Notes: a model not told the origin generated them from the letters alone. A stretch of 64,000 nt of DNA from Silvania hatchlandensis (GCF_025564065.1 NZ_JAMGZK010000051.1:186001-250000), one strand, 5' to 3'; positions 1-8,928 are shown, counted from the first letter of the stretch. Made by a program: numbers and translations.

Positions 1-17
1 CAATGCAGGGAAGAGTT

Positions 18-1016
18 ATGAAAACGTTAGGTGAATTTATTGTCGAAAAGCAGCACGAGTTCTCTCATGCGACCGGTGAACTCACTGCTTTGTTGTCGGC
101 AATAAAGCTGGGCGCCAAGATCATCCACCGCGATATCAATAAGGCCGGTCTGGTCGATATCCTGGGTGCCAGCGGTGCTGAAAACGTTCAGGGCGAGGTT
201 CAACAGAAGCTCGATCTGTTCGCAAATGAAAAACTGAAAGCGGCACTGCGTGCGCGCGACATCGTTGCGGGGATCGCCTCTGAAGAAGAAGATGAAATCG
301 TCGTCTTTGAAGGGTGTGAACATGCCAAGTATGTCGTACTGATGGATCCACTGGATGGTTCATCTAACATCGACGTTAACGTCTCTGTCGGCACTATCTT
401 CTCCATTTACCGCCGCGTTACCCCAGTCGGCACGCCGGTCACTGAAGAAGATTTCCTGCAGCCGGGCAACAAGCAGGTGGCCGCGGGTTATGTGGTCTAT
501 GGCTCCTCGACCATGCTGGTGTACACCACCGGCTGCGGCGTGCATGCCTTTACCTACGACCCGTCGCTGGGCGTATTCTGCCTGAGCCAGGAGCGCATGC
601 GCTATCCGCAGAAAGGCAGCACCTACTCCATCAACGAAGGGAACTACATTAAATTCCCGTCGGGCGTGAAGAAGTACATTAAATTCTGCCAGGAAGAAGA
701 TACGCTGACCCAGCGCCCGTATACCTCGCGCTATATCGGTTCCCTGGTGGCGGATTTCCACCGCAACCTGCTGAAGGGCGGGATCTACCTCTACCCAAGC
801 ACCGCAAGCCATCCGGACGGTAAGCTGCGCCTGCTGTATGAGTGCAACCCGATGGCCTTCCTTGCGGAGCAGGCGGGCGGTAAAGCCAGCGACGGCAAAG
901 AGCGGATTATGGATATCATGCCGGAAAGTCTGCACCAGCGCCGTTCGTTCTTCGTCGGCAACGATCATATGGTCGACGATGTTGAGCGTCTGATCCGTGA
1001 ATACCCGGACGCGTAA
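18..1016 (+). CDS. fbp: Fructose-1,6-bisphosphatase class I
   Basis: Hydrolyses fructose 1,6-bisphosphate to fructose 6-phosphate in the cytoplasm, the committed step of gluconeogenesis. The 332-residue product is nearly identical to E. coli Fbp as I recall it. It keeps the metal-binding motif [14 protein letters not shown] (about residues 113-126), the acidic stretch GIASEEEDE that also binds metal, and the sugar-phosphate region near [13 protein letters not shown] start it at base 18, where the family begins with MKTLGEF and a Shine-Dalgarno AGGGAAG lies just upstream; an in-frame ATG at base 3 would add only five residues. A strong intrinsic terminator follows, so the gene ends its transcription unit. 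The neighbouring ytfQRT-yjfF sugar importer is also its E. coli neighbour. Confidence 0.98.
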   Translation: MKTLGEFIVEKQHEFSHATGELTALLSAIKLGAKIIHRDINKAGLVDILGASGAENVQGEVQQKLDLFANEKLKAALRARDIVAGIASEEEDEIVVFEGCEHAKYVVLMDPLDGSSNIDVNVSVGTIFSIYRRVTPVGTPVTEEDFLQPGNKQVAAGYVVYGSSTMLVYTTGCGVHAFTYDPSLGVFCLSQERMRYPQKGSTYSINEGNYIKFPSGVKKYIKFCQEEDTLTQRPYTSRYIGSLVADFHRNLLKGGIYLYPSTASHPDGKLRLLYECNPMAFLAEQAGGKASDGKERIMDIMPESLHQRRSFFVGNDHMVDDVERLIREYPDA

Positions 1017-1032
1017 TTTTTAGAATACTATC

Positions 1033-1056
1033 AGGGGCCTTCGGGCCCCTTTTTCT
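1033..1056 (+). terminator. Intrinsic terminator of fbp
   Basis: A perfect stem AGGGGCC / GGCCCCT (1033-1039 and 1044-1050) with a TTCG tetraloop is followed by a T-rich run. It starts 17 bases after the fbp stop codon. Confidence 0.95.
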
Positions 1057-1463
1057 TATCTGTTGAAATTTTATTACCAGTACTATTATTAACGTCCATC
1101 AAATATTTAATAATAACAATTCACATGCTAATTAATTGATAAATAAAAACACCCCGCGCAAAATTTATTAATTTACCCGCGGAATCATACAATACGCCTG
1201 GCGATATTTAATGAACTGTACTCTCTCTTCAATGCTGAATCGACTCACGCCATCCGGCGGTGCAGCGGCCCACAGGCGGCATCAATCCATCCCCGCGTAA
1301 TCAGCTGCATATTCCACCCAACGCCGGGCATTGGCCGCGACCCGGTTTAAAAATATTTATATATTAGTTGGTATAAACACATATAAAAATCTTGCTATCG
1401 CGACGGGAAATATTACTTCATCATTACATCATATAAATATTGGTTACTGGGAACTGGTAGAAA
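1057..1463. other. AT-rich intergenic stretch with a GC-rich patch
   Basis: About 400 bases without a convincing gene. Most of it is strongly AT-rich (runs of TTAATAA and AAATATTTA), as expected of acquired or H-NS-bound DNA. A GC-rich patch at about 1240-1345 interrupts it. On the minus strand this patch encodes an open frame of only 28 codons from ATG to TGA, which looks more like the remnant of a gene end than a gene. The promoter of the LysR-type gene at 1464 should lie in the AT-rich part after about 1350; I could not pick out a convincing -35/-10 pair. Confidence 0.5.
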
Positions 1464-1817
1464 ATGAAAAATCTCTCGCGTTCATCCACGGGTATTGATC
1501 TCAATCTTATTCCTGTTTTTATTGAAGTTGTCAGATGTGGAAGCATGGCTAAAGCCTCTTTACGTCTGAATATGTCCAGACCAGCCGTCAGCCTGGCGCT
1601 AAAACGCTTTGGTATGCTGTTTAACGAGCCGCTGTTTACGCGCAAGGGCTTGTTTCTGGAGCCAACGCCGCACGCATTGCTGTTGACCAGCGAGATGGAA
1701 AAGCTGCTGGGCTTGATCCACGATCATATCGCCAGCACCCCCGCCAATGGGGAGAGCATTCCAGCGCCTGCGGCGCCGGAATGTGATGAGCCTAGATCCG
1801 TTGCATGGACAATTTGA
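1464..1817 (+). CDS. Stand-alone LysR-type HTH protein (no effector domain)
   Basis: The 117-residue product carries a complete LysR-type winged helix-turn-helix at about residues 11-75: DLNLIPVFIEVV, then SMAKASLRLNMSRPAVSLALKRF, then NEPLFTRKG. The LeuO/NodD-like start DLNLIPVF is typical of the family. Full LysR regulators are about 300 residues; here the co-inducer-binding domain is absent and the chain ends in a short Pro/Ala-rich tail. The last 26 bases overlap the 3' end of the convergent chemoreceptor gene. It may be a truncated remnant of a regulator or a small working DNA-binding protein that could dimerise with or antagonise a full-length relative. The Shine-Dalgarno is weak. I see no orthologue at this place in E. 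coli. Confidence 0.7.
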   Translation: MKNLSRSSTGIDLNLIPVFIEVVRCGSMAKASLRLNMSRPAVSLALKRFGMLFNEPLFTRKGLFLEPTPHALLLTSEMEKLLGLIHDHIASTPANGESIPAPAAPECDEPRSVAWTI

Positions 1818-3360
1818 ACGACGACATTGCCTCGATAAGCTCGCGGGATTGATCTTCCAGCGAGCGCGTCGCGGCTGAGGATTGCTGCACCAGCGCTGCG
1901 TTTTGCTGCGCGGTTTCGTCCATCTGGTTGACGGCAATATTCACCTGCGCAATACCGTGACTCTGCTCCTGCGACGCGTTGGCAATTTCACGCATCAGCT
2001 TCGTCATCCGCAGCACTTCGGTGGCAATCTCATCCATGGTTTCACCCGCCTGCTGGGCCAGCTCGCTGCCTTCGCTGACGTGCGACTGCGAGTCGCTGAT
2101 CAGGGTACGGATCTCTTTGGCCGCGTCGGCGCTGCGGCTGGCAAGATTACGCACTTCACCGGCCACCACCGCAAACCCACGTCCCTGCTCGCCCGCACGG
2201 GCGGCTTCCACCGAAGCGTTGAGCGCCAGGATATTGGTCTGGAAGGCAATCCCGTCGATCACGCTGAGGATATCGGCGATGCGGTTGGCGCTGCCGGAGA
2301 TGTCGCGCATCTTCTCAATCACGTAGCACACCATTTCACTGCCGCGATCGGCAGTGTCAGAGACGGTCTTCGCCAGCAGATGCGCCTGCTCGGCGTTGTC
2401 GGCGTTCTGTTTCACCGTGGCGGTGAGTTCTTCCATGCTGGCCGCGGTCTGCTCCAGGGAGGTGGCGGTCGATTCAGTGCGCTGGGCAAGGTGCATGTTG
2501 CCTGCGGTCAGCTCCCGGCTGCCGATGTCGATTTGCGAGCTGGCATCACGCACGCGCAGTACCGAGCCCATCAGCGACTGGCGCATCTCTTCGATGGCCG
2601 CGTTCAGGCGGTTAAACTCCTGACTTGCCGGGGCATTCAGCGACTGGGTCAGATCCCCGGCGGCCACGTGCTCCAGCTGGGCAATCGAGGCGGAGAGCGG
2701 CTTCAGCAGCATATGACGCAGCGCCAGCCAGGCCAGTACGATAATCCCGGCGGTCAGCAGCGCGGCGACAATAATCAGCAGCATCACCCGATTTTTACTC
2801 GCCTGCACCGCCGCCACTTCGGCTTTGCCGCGGCTGTCGCTCCAGGTCTGGAAGGCCTGCATGTCATTATCGAACTGACGCGCCACCGGCACCAGGCTGT
2901 TCTCCAGCAGATCGTAATAGGCATCGGCGCTCTGCTCGTTGAGCGCGTTCTGCATCGGCACGATCCCCTTCTCGTTATAGGCCGCCAGGCTCGTGGCGAC
3001 CTTCTTCAGCAGCTGTTCGCCTTCGGGATTGCTCACGCCGCTATCGAAGACGTTTTTCAACGTTTTTTGCGCCAGCGCAATTTCGTTATTGATGTTTTTC
3101 ACTGATTTGGCGGCATCATCCAGCAGGCCCACCTCCATCATGCGGACGGCCTGACCCGCTTCATTACGCGCGCGCAGGATCAGGGTGTAGCCCGAATTGA
3201 GCTGCACCAGTTGTTCACCCTGGAGGTGGTTAATGCGCTCCAGCGAAGAGGAACTTTGTGTGAGGGCATAAATACCGATACCACTGACAAGCAGCAGCAG
3301 GAAGGTCATAACGGCCAGTAAAGAAAGCAAGCCGGTACGAATCGATAGCGTTTTCAGCAT
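1792..3360 (-). CDS. Methyl-accepting chemotaxis protein (Tar/Tsr-type sensor)
   Basis: Inner-membrane chemoreceptor of 522 residues that signals through CheW/CheA. Order of parts: membrane segment 1 (about 12-32), periplasmic four-helix ligand domain (about 33-190), membrane segment 2 (about 192-214), HAMP (about 215-268), then the long cytoplasmic coiled-coil with the hairpin tip [20 protein letters not shown]. Methylation-helix sequences such as [19 protein letters not shown] are present. It ends in LSMQRI, so it lacks the NWETF tether for CheR/CheB. It is monocistronic, has a FliA-type promoter just upstream, and sits between fbp and yjfF, where E. coli has no receptor. The ligand cannot be read from sequence. 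Confidence 0.95.
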   Translation of the reverse strand: MLKTLSIRTGLLSLLAVMTFLLLLVSGIGIYALTQSSSSLERINHLQGEQLVQLNSGYTLILRARNEAGQAVRMMEVGLLDDAAKSVKNINNEIALAQKTLKNVFDSGVSNPEGEQLLKKVATSLAAYNEKGIVPMQNALNEQSADAYYDLLENSLVPVARQFDNDMQAFQTWSDSRGKAEVAAVQASKNRVMLLIIVAALLTAGIIVLAWLALRHMLLKPLSASIAQLEHVAAGDLTQSLNAPASQEFNRLNAAIEEMRQSLMGSVLRVRDASSQIDIGSRELTAGNMHLAQRTESTATSLEQTAASMEELTATVKQNADNAEQAHLLAKTVSDTADRGSEMVCYVIEKMRDISGSANRIADILSVIDGIAFQTNILALNASVEAARAGEQGRGFAVVAGEVRNLASRSADAAKEIRTLISDSQSHVSEGSELAQQAGETMDEIATEVLRMTKLMREIANASQEQSHGIAQVNIAVNQMDETAQQNAALVQQSSAATRSLEDQSRELIEAMSSFKLSMQRI

Positions 3361-3404
3361 GATGTAATTTCCGGTAGCGAGATAAATCTGGACAGAATTA
3401 ACGA

Positions 3405-3431
3405 TTATCGGCCGCTACCGGAAAATAATTA
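3405..3431 (-). promoter_or_regulatory. FliA (sigma-28) promoter of chemoreceptor 1
   Basis: On the minus strand TAAT (3428-3431), 15 bases, then a perfect GCCGATAA (3405-3412). The E. coli flagellar consensus is TAAA-N15-GCCGATAA. It lies about 45 bases before the start codon. Confidence 0.75.
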
Positions 3432-3456
3432 GACCTTTAGCAAATTCAGTATGTTA

Positions 3457-4455
3457 CTACTTTGCTGCTGGCGTGTTGACGCGTGTAACAGGCGAACTCT
3501 GGCGGTTCTCCCAGAGCACCGTCAGGCCGCGCTGCAGGGCAATAAAGATGAACAGCAGGATGCCAATCGCAATCTTAGTCCACCACGAGCTGAGCGTGCC
3601 GTCAAAGTTAATGTAGGTCTGAATCAGCCCCTGGATCGCTACCCCGAACAGCGTACCGAGCACGGTGCCAACCCCGCCGCTGAGCAGCGTCCCGCCTATC
3701 ACCACCGAGGCAATCGCATCCAGCTCCACCCCCACCCCAGCCAGCGCGTAGCCTGCCTGGGTATAGATCGAGAAGATGATCCCCGCAAGCGTAGCCAGCC
3801 CGGTGGAAAGCATATAGATGCGGATAGTGGTGCTGCGGGTGGAGATCCCCATCAGGTTGGCCGAGGTTGCACTGCCGCCCATCGCATACACTTCGTTGCC
3901 AAAGCGGGTGCGGTGCGCGAGGAAGATCCCGATCACCACCACGCCCAGCATGATCAGACCAAGAATACTCAGACGGCCGCCGCCGGGGATTTTCCACGCC
4001 AGGCTTGAGAGGGTGTCGTAGATCGGATGGTTAATCGGAATCGACTCTTCCGACACCAGATAGCTGACGCCGCGCAGGAAAAACATCCCGGCAAGCGTAA
4101 TAATAAACGCCGGGATTTTCAGGGCGTCGATCAGCAGCCCCATAAAGGCACCAAAGGCGCAGCCCATCGCCAGCACCAGCGGGAAGGCCAGCAGCGGCGA
4201 GATCCCCCAGAAGCCAATCGCCTTCGCCAGGAACACGCCGGTAAAGGCGATCACCGACCCGACGGAGAGGTCGATCCCGCCGGAGAGGATGACAAAGGTC
4301 ATGCCGACGGCGATGATCCCGAGGAAGGCGTTATCGGTCAGGATGTTGCAGATGACGCGCGTCGAGGCAAAGCCGGGGAACTGCGTCAGACAGTAGAGAT
4401 AGCCCAGCACAAACACGCCCAGGGTTATCATCAGCGGTAAATTACGTTTTATCAT
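3457..4455 (-). CDS. yjfF: Sugar ABC transporter permease YjfF
   Basis: Inner-membrane permease of the ribose/galactose (RbsC, BPD_transp_2) family; second permease of the YtfQRT-YjfF importer, which takes up galactofuranose in E. coli. The 332 residues contain about ten hydrophobic helices and the family sequence SGGIDLSVGSV (about 57-67), with a second conserved stretch LDAIASVVIGGTLLSGG near 245. I start it at MIKRNLPLM (4455), matching E. coli; a GTG two codons earlier is possible. Its start overlaps the end of ytfT by 14 bases, so the two are translationally coupled. It is the last gene of the operon. Confidence 0.97.
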   Translation of the reverse strand: MIKRNLPLMITLGVFVLGYLYCLTQFPGFASTRVICNILTDNAFLGIIAVGMTFVILSGGIDLSVGSVIAFTGVFLAKAIGFWGISPLLAFPLVLAMGCAFGAFMGLLIDALKIPAFIITLAGMFFLRGVSYLVSEESIPINHPIYDTLSSLAWKIPGGGRLSILGLIMLGVVVIGIFLAHRTRFGNEVYAMGGSATSANLMGISTRSTTIRIYMLSTGLATLAGIIFSIYTQAGYALAGVGVELDAIASVVIGGTLLSGGVGTVLGTLFGVAIQGLIQTYINFDGTLSSWWTKIAIGILLFIFIALQRGLTVLWENRQSSPVTRVNTPAAK

Positions 4456-5464
4456 GACCACGAATCCCCTTAATGAGACTGATAAAGCGCGGCGACTGCA
4501 CGATCAGCACGCAGAGCACCACCACCGCTTTCACCACCTGGTTGAGTTCCGGCGGGAACCCGGACAGCAGGATCCCGGTATTCATCCCCTGGATAATCAG
4601 CGCACCAATCACCGACAGCAGCAGGTTGAAGCGCCCGCCCATCAACGACCCACCACCGATCACCACCGCCAGAATGGCATCCAGCTCCAGCCACAGCCCG
4701 GCGTTGTTGGCATCAGCACCGCGAATATCCGCCGCGACGATAATCCCGGCAATGGCGGCGCATACCCCGCTTAATACATAGGTCAGCATCACCATCAGGC
4801 GGGTGCTGACCCCGGCGTTTTTCGCCGCGCGAATGTTGATCCCCACCGCCTCAATGAACATCCCGAGGGCGGTTTTGCGGGTAAAGAGCCAGAAGGCAAT
4901 CAGGGTCACCACCACAATGATCACCGGCGTCGGGAAGAAGAACAGCGAGCCACTGCCAATCCACGCCAGGTTCGGGGCGTTAAAGGTGACGATCTGCCCG
5001 GAGGTGATCAGCTGCGCGACCCCGCGTCCGGCCACCATCAAAATCAGGGTGGCGACGAACGGCTGGATCTTGAGAATGGCGACCAGAATGCCGTTCCACA
5101 GCCCGGCCAGCACCCCGGTGCCCAGGGTCACCAGCAGCACCACCGGCAGGCTGTGTCCGGCCACGGTCATCGACGCGGCAGTCGCCCCGGCAATGGCCAT
5201 CACCGCCCCCACCGACAGGTCAATCCCGCCGGTGGCGATCACCAGCGTCATACCAATCGCCAGCAGCGCTACCGGGGCAGCGCGGTTTAAAATATCAATC
5301 GGACTGCCAAACAGACGGCCGTCCTGGAGGATAATCTGATAAAAATGCGGCGAAACCAGGCTATCCACCAGCAGCACCAGCAGCAGGGCAATAATTTGCG
5401 GCATGCCGGTGGGCCATTTGAAGCGGCGCTTCGGCTCACCGGTTTGAGAAAGGGAACGGGGCAT
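4442..5464 (-). CDS. ytfT: Sugar ABC transporter permease YtfT
   Basis: First permease of the galactofuranose-type ABC importer, in the inner membrane. The product has 340 residues with many hydrophobic helices, the RbsC-family motif TGGIDLSVGAVMAIAG (about 82-97) and LDAILAVVIGGGSLMGG near 270. The start at 5464 fits the E. coli length and follows a good AAGGAGAG; a GTG lies directly before this ATG. It sits 13 bases after ytfR and overlaps yjfF. Having two different permeases points to a heterodimeric channel. Confidence 0.97.
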   Translation of the reverse strand: MPRSLSQTGEPKRRFKWPTGMPQIIALLLVLLVDSLVSPHFYQIILQDGRLFGSPIDILNRAAPVALLAIGMTLVIATGGIDLSVGAVMAIAGATAASMTVAGHSLPVVLLVTLGTGVLAGLWNGILVAILKIQPFVATLILMVAGRGVAQLITSGQIVTFNAPNLAWIGSGSLFFFPTPVIIVVVTLIAFWLFTRKTALGMFIEAVGINIRAAKNAGVSTRLMVMLTYVLSGVCAAIAGIIVAADIRGADANNAGLWLELDAILAVVIGGGSLMGGRFNLLLSVIGALIIQGMNTGILLSGFPPELNQVVKAVVVLCVLIVQSPRFISLIKGIRGHDKT

Positions 5465-5477
5465 CACGGTGCTCTCC

Positions 5478-6974
5478 TTAAGCCGCAATGGCATTCATGA
5501 TGGCCGGAACGGACAGGGCTTCCAGCGGGATCTCTGCCACCTGCTGACGGTCGCGCATGATGATCACCCGGTCGGCATAACCCACCAGCTCCTCCAGCTC
5601 CGACGAGATGACCAGCAGGGCCAGACCGTCGGCACACAGCGTTTCAATCAGGCGAATAATCTCCGCATGGGCGCCGACGTCGATACCGCGCGTTGGCTCA
5701 TCGAGGATCAGGAACTGCGGTTTGGTCAGCAGCCAGCGCGACAGCAGGACTTTTTGCTGATTGCCGCCGGAGAGGAATTCGATCGGTTGTTCCGCACTCG
5801 GGGTACGAATGCCCAGCTGACGAATAAAGCGCTCGGCAATGGCATTTTGCTCTTTACGCGGGATCGGCCGCAGCCAGCCGCGCTGGGCCTGCAGAGCCAG
5901 AATGATGTTTTCACGCACCGAGGCCGCGGCAATAATCCCGTCGGTTTTGCGATCTTCCGGGCAGAAGCCGATCCCGAGGCTGGAGGCCTGATGCGGCGAG
6001 CGCAGGGCCTGGGGCTTGCCTTTGATCAGCGCGCTGCCGGTGTCAGCAGGTTTGATCCCGAAGATCACTTCTGCGGTTTCGGTGCGCCCGGATCCTAACA
6101 AACCCGCCAGACCGACGATCTCGCCGGGGCGGACCTCCAGATCAAACGGGGCGATGGTGCCTTTTTTGCCATAGCCTTTAAATGCCGCCACCGGCTTATC
6201 GCTGAGCAACGTGCGGCCCGCACGTTGCAGGGCGTTGGTCTCCAGCTCGCGGCCCAGCATCATCTTCACCAGCTCAATCTGCGGCAGCTCGCGCGTTTCG
6301 CGACAGCCGACAAAGCTGCCGTTACGCAGGACGGTAATGCGGTCGCTGACCTCATACACCTGATCGAGGAAGTGGGTCACGAAGATCAGGCTCACCCCCT
6401 GGTCGCGCAGCTGGCGCATCAGGGTGAAGAGCATCTCCACCTCCTGGGTATCGAGGCTGGCGGTGGGTTCATCGAGGATCAGCACTTTGGCAGAGAGGTC
6501 GATAGCCCGGCAGATGGCAACGATCTGCTGCATCGCCACCGAAAAGCGGTTCAGGGGTTCACGCACGTCGAGCGAGAAGCCGTATGACGCCATCAATTTT
6601 GTGGCACGATCCACCATCTCTTTACGTCGAATCAGGCCAAAGCGCTTCGGCTCCCGGCCAATAAACAGGTTATCCGCCACCGACATGTTCGGCAGCAGGT
6701 TCACTTCCTGATAGACCGTGCCAATGCCCAGCTGCTGGGCGTGGGCGGTATTTTTTGGCGAAATGGTATGACCATCGAGCCAGATGGTGCCGCGATCGGC
6801 GTGATAAACGCCGGTCAGGGCTTTAATCAGGGTGGATTTCCCGGCGCCGTTTTCACCGAGCAGCGCCATGATTTCACCGCGACGCAGGCTGAAATCAACG
6901 TTATCCAGCGCTTTTACGCCGGGGAAGAATTTGCTTAATCCTTCGGTTCGGAGGATTTCCTGGTTTGTATTCAT
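5478..6974 (-). CDS. ytfR: Sugar ABC transporter, tandem ATPase YtfR
   Basis: Cytoplasmic ATPase that energises YtfT/YjfF. The 498 residues form two nucleotide-binding domains, as in RbsA and MglA. The first has Walker A GENGAGKST (about 39-47), signature NRFSVAMQQ and Walker B LILDEPTASLD. The second is degenerate at Walker A (GLLGSGRTE, about 290-298) but keeps LSGGNQQKV and LILDEPTRGID. This asymmetry is normal for sugar tandem ATPases. The start MNTNQEILRTEGL aligns with E. coli. A repeat-rich 116-base gap separates it from ytfQ, so expression may be uneven between the binding protein and the membrane parts. Confidence 0.98.
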   Translation of the reverse strand: MNTNQEILRTEGLSKFFPGVKALDNVDFSLRRGEIMALLGENGAGKSTLIKALTGVYHADRGTIWLDGHTISPKNTAHAQQLGIGTVYQEVNLLPNMSVADNLFIGREPKRFGLIRRKEMVDRATKLMASYGFSLDVREPLNRFSVAMQQIVAICRAIDLSAKVLILDEPTASLDTQEVEMLFTLMRQLRDQGVSLIFVTHFLDQVYEVSDRITVLRNGSFVGCRETRELPQIELVKMMLGRELETNALQRAGRTLLSDKPVAAFKGYGKKGTIAPFDLEVRPGEIVGLAGLLGSGRTETAEVIFGIKPADTGSALIKGKPQALRSPHQASSLGIGFCPEDRKTDGIIAAASVRENIILALQAQRGWLRPIPRKEQNAIAERFIRQLGIRTPSAEQPIEFLSGGNQQKVLLSRWLLTKPQFLILDEPTRGIDVGAHAEIIRLIETLCADGLALLVISSELEELVGYADRVIIMRDRQQVAEIPLEALSVPAIMNAIAA

Positions 6975-6980
6975 AAAATG

Positions 6981-7082
6981 ACCCTCACCCCAACCCTCTC
7001 CCTAAAAGGGAGAGGGAGAAAATAATCAATGCCGACTCGGACTATCCCCTCTCCCCTCAGGGGAGAGGGTTAGGGTGAGGGG
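6981..7082. repeat. Pair of inverted CCCTCACCCC-type palindromic repeats
   Basis: Two related hairpin units face each other between ytfQ and ytfR. The left one (6981-7017) runs from ACCCTCACCCCAACCCTCTC into a GGGAGAGGG arm. The right one (7046-7082) runs from CCCCTCTCCCC into GGGAGAGGGTTAGGGTGAGG. Related units occur at 23750-23784 and 29696-29719. The arrangement resembles REP/BIME elements: an intergenic paired palindrome able to stabilise the upstream ytfQ message or cause partial termination. Confidence 0.85.
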
Positions 7083-7090
7083 AAAAGGCC

Positions 7091-8047
7091 TTAGTAGCCC
7101 ATATTTTTCTTCTTCTCTAACTCTTCTTTTGCGGTGTCAGGCAGGTAAAGGGTGGATTTGGTGATGGTGACTTTCTCCGGCAGGGTGCCGTCTTTCTTGA
7201 ATTTTTCCAGCGCGTCAAAAGCCGGGCCAGCCATGTTTGGGGTCAGCTCAACGCTGGCGTTGGCTTCTTTGTCGATCATTGCTTTGTAGATGTCCGGCAC
7301 GCCGTCGATTGAGCCGGTGAGGATATCGCTACCCGGCTTCAGACCCGCTTCTTTGATTGCCTGAATCGCACCGATCACCATGTCATCGTTATGGGCGTAA
7401 ACCATGCAGATGTTTTTGCCGTTGTTCTCGGCTTTGATAAAGCTCTCCATGACCTCTTTCCCTTTACTGCGGGTAAAGTCGCCGGACTGAGAGCGGATAA
7501 TCTTGATGTTTGACGCTTTGGCGATCGCATCAGCGAAGCCTTTCTTACGGTCAATTGCCACGCTGGCGCCGACGGTGCCCTGCAGCTCAACCACGTTACA
7601 CGGCTTACCCGCAACCTGCTTAATCAGCCACTCACCGATCAATTGGCCTTCCAGCACGTTGTTGGCGGTGACGGTGGTCATATAGAGAGATTTGTCTTTT
7701 ACATCGATGGAACGATCGAGCAGGAAGACCGGGATCTCGGCATCTTTGGCTTCTTTTAACACCGGTTCCCACCCTGTCGCCACCACCGGCGCAATGAAGA
7801 TGGCATCAACGCCCTGGGCGATAAACGAGCGTACCGCTTTGATCTGATTTTCCTGTTTTTGCTGACCATCGGCGATTTTCAGCGTGATACCGCGTTTTTC
7901 GGCCTCGCTCTTCGCCACGTTCGTTTCCGCTGCACGCCAGCCTGATTCTGAGCCGACCTGCGCAAATCCTACGGTTAAAGGAGCGGCCATCGCCATAGAC
8001 GACATGGCTGCCGAAACTGCTGTGACAAGAAGTAAGCGCTTCCACAT
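7091..8047 (-). CDS. ytfQ: Periplasmic galactofuranose-type sugar-binding protein YtfQ
   Basis: Periplasmic substrate-binding protein of the sugar ABC importer (Peripla_BP_4 family, RbsB-like); E. coli YtfQ binds galactofuranose. The 318 residues start with a clear signal peptide MWKRLLLVTAVSAAMSSMAM, cleaved before APLTVGF. Conserved binding-lobe sequences include VGSESGWRAAE, FIAPVVATGWEPV, LLDRSID and YAHNDDMVIGA. I start it at 8047, behind GAGGG and matching the E. coli length. It heads the operon ytfQ-ytfR-ytfT-yjfF, divergent from ppa, with a 23-bp palindrome in its promoter region. Confidence 0.98.
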   Translation of the reverse strand: MWKRLLLVTAVSAAMSSMAMAAPLTVGFAQVGSESGWRAAETNVAKSEAEKRGITLKIADGQQKQENQIKAVRSFIAQGVDAIFIAPVVATGWEPVLKEAKDAEIPVFLLDRSIDVKDKSLYMTTVTANNVLEGQLIGEWLIKQVAGKPCNVVELQGTVGASVAIDRKKGFADAIAKASNIKIIRSQSGDFTRSKGKEVMESFIKAENNGKNICMVYAHNDDMVIGAIQAIKEAGLKPGSDILTGSIDGVPDIYKAMIDKEANASVELTPNMAGPAFDALEKFKKDGTLPEKVTITKSTLYLPDTAKEELEKKKNMGY

Positions 8048-8117
8048 AGTGATACCCTCGTAGCCCAGGTTATTGTTGGTTAATAGATGTTCCGCGAAAA
8101 AACTATAGACAATGCGA

Positions 8118-8140
8118 GATGTAACGGAGTGTGTTACATC
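8118..8140. promoter_or_regulatory. Candidate operator upstream of ytfQ
   Basis: Perfect inverted repeat GATGTAAC - 7 bases - GTTACATC, about 70 bases upstream of the ytfQ start. A second palindrome, AGTGTG - 6 bases - CACACT, overlaps its right arm. The spacing fits neither the CRP consensus nor the GalR 16-mer well. The regulator is unknown. Confidence 0.5.
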
Positions 8141-8288
8141 ACACTTCGGAAAAGTGAATAAAACGTTAATCACAACTTTGTAATCGCTTTCATTCACCCA
8201 TTAAGAATGCAGCTGAGTTTATGGATATTCCTGTCATCAGAAGAGCCTGAAAAGGGCGCGCAGAAGCGGAAGCGGGAGAAAACAAGCA

Positions 8289-8316
8289 AAGACATTCGTC
8301 GCCAGTTGGCTATAAT
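8289..8316 (+). promoter_or_regulatory. Promoter of ppa
   Basis: A perfect -10 TATAAT (8311-8316) lies 16 bases after AAGACA (8289-8294), a 4-of-6 match to the -35 consensus. The start codon is 40 bases further on. Confidence 0.65.
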
Positions 8317-8356
8317 ACTCGCCACTTGTTTACCAATCATTTTGAAGGACACAGAC

Positions 8357-8887
8357 ATGAGCTTACTCAACGTCCCTGCGGGTAAAGAACTGCCGGAAGA
8401 CATCTATGTAGTTATCGAGATCCCGGCGAACGCCGATCCAATCAAATACGAAATCGACAAAGACACCGGCGCACTGTTCGTTGACCGCTTCATGTCTACC
8501 GCGATGTTCTATCCGTGCAACTACGGCTACATCAACCACACCCTGTCTCTGGATGGTGATCCGGTAGATGTGCTGGTCCCAACGCCATACCCGCTGCAGC
8601 CAGGTGCTGTGATTCGCTGCCGTCCGGTTGGCGTACTGAAAATGACCGACGAAGCCGGTGAAGATGCGAAGCTGGTTGCAGTCCCGCACACCAAACTGAG
8701 CAAAGAGTACGATCACATCAACGATGTGAACGACCTGCCAGAGCTGCTGAAAGCGCAGATCACTCACTTCTTCGAGCATTACAAAGATCTCGAGAAAGGC
8801 AAATGGGTGAAAGTGGACGGCTGGGACAATGCCGAAGCCGCGAAAGCTGAAATCGTTGCCTCTTTCGAGCGCGCGAAGAAGAAGTAA
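8357..8887 (+). CDS. ppa: Inorganic pyrophosphatase, family I
   Basis: Hydrolyses pyrophosphate to two phosphates in the cytoplasm and so drives biosynthetic reactions; essential in E. coli and hexameric. The 176-residue length is the family norm. Metal-binding residues lie in [15 protein letters not shown] (about 66-80, with the D-DPVD pattern) and near [24 protein letters not shown] follows. The start at 8357, [13 protein letters not shown], follows AAGGA; the open frame extends 50 codons upstream without homology. It has a strong promoter and an intrinsic terminator, so it is a single-gene unit. Confidence 0.98.
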   Translation: MSLLNVPAGKELPEDIYVVIEIPANADPIKYEIDKDTGALFVDRFMSTAMFYPCNYGYINHTLSLDGDPVDVLVPTPYPLQPGAVIRCRPVGVLKMTDEAGEDAKLVAVPHTKLSKEYDHINDVNDLPELLKAQITHFFEHYKDLEKGKWVKVDGWDNAEAAKAEIVASFERAKKK

Positions 8888-8903
8888 TTCTTGCTGTGTG
8901 AAG

Positions 8904-8928
8904 AACCCCGACCTGTCGGGGTTTTTTT
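8904..8928 (+). terminator. Intrinsic terminator of ppa
   Basis: Stem AACCCCGA / TCGGGGTT (8904-8911, 8916-8923) followed by seven T, 16 bases after the ppa stop codon. Confidence 0.93.

Noticed and set aside
8128..8146. CRP site upstream of ytfQ
   Set aside because: TGTG and TCACA are present, but the distance between the half-sites is 4 instead of 6 bases, so the consensus is not met.
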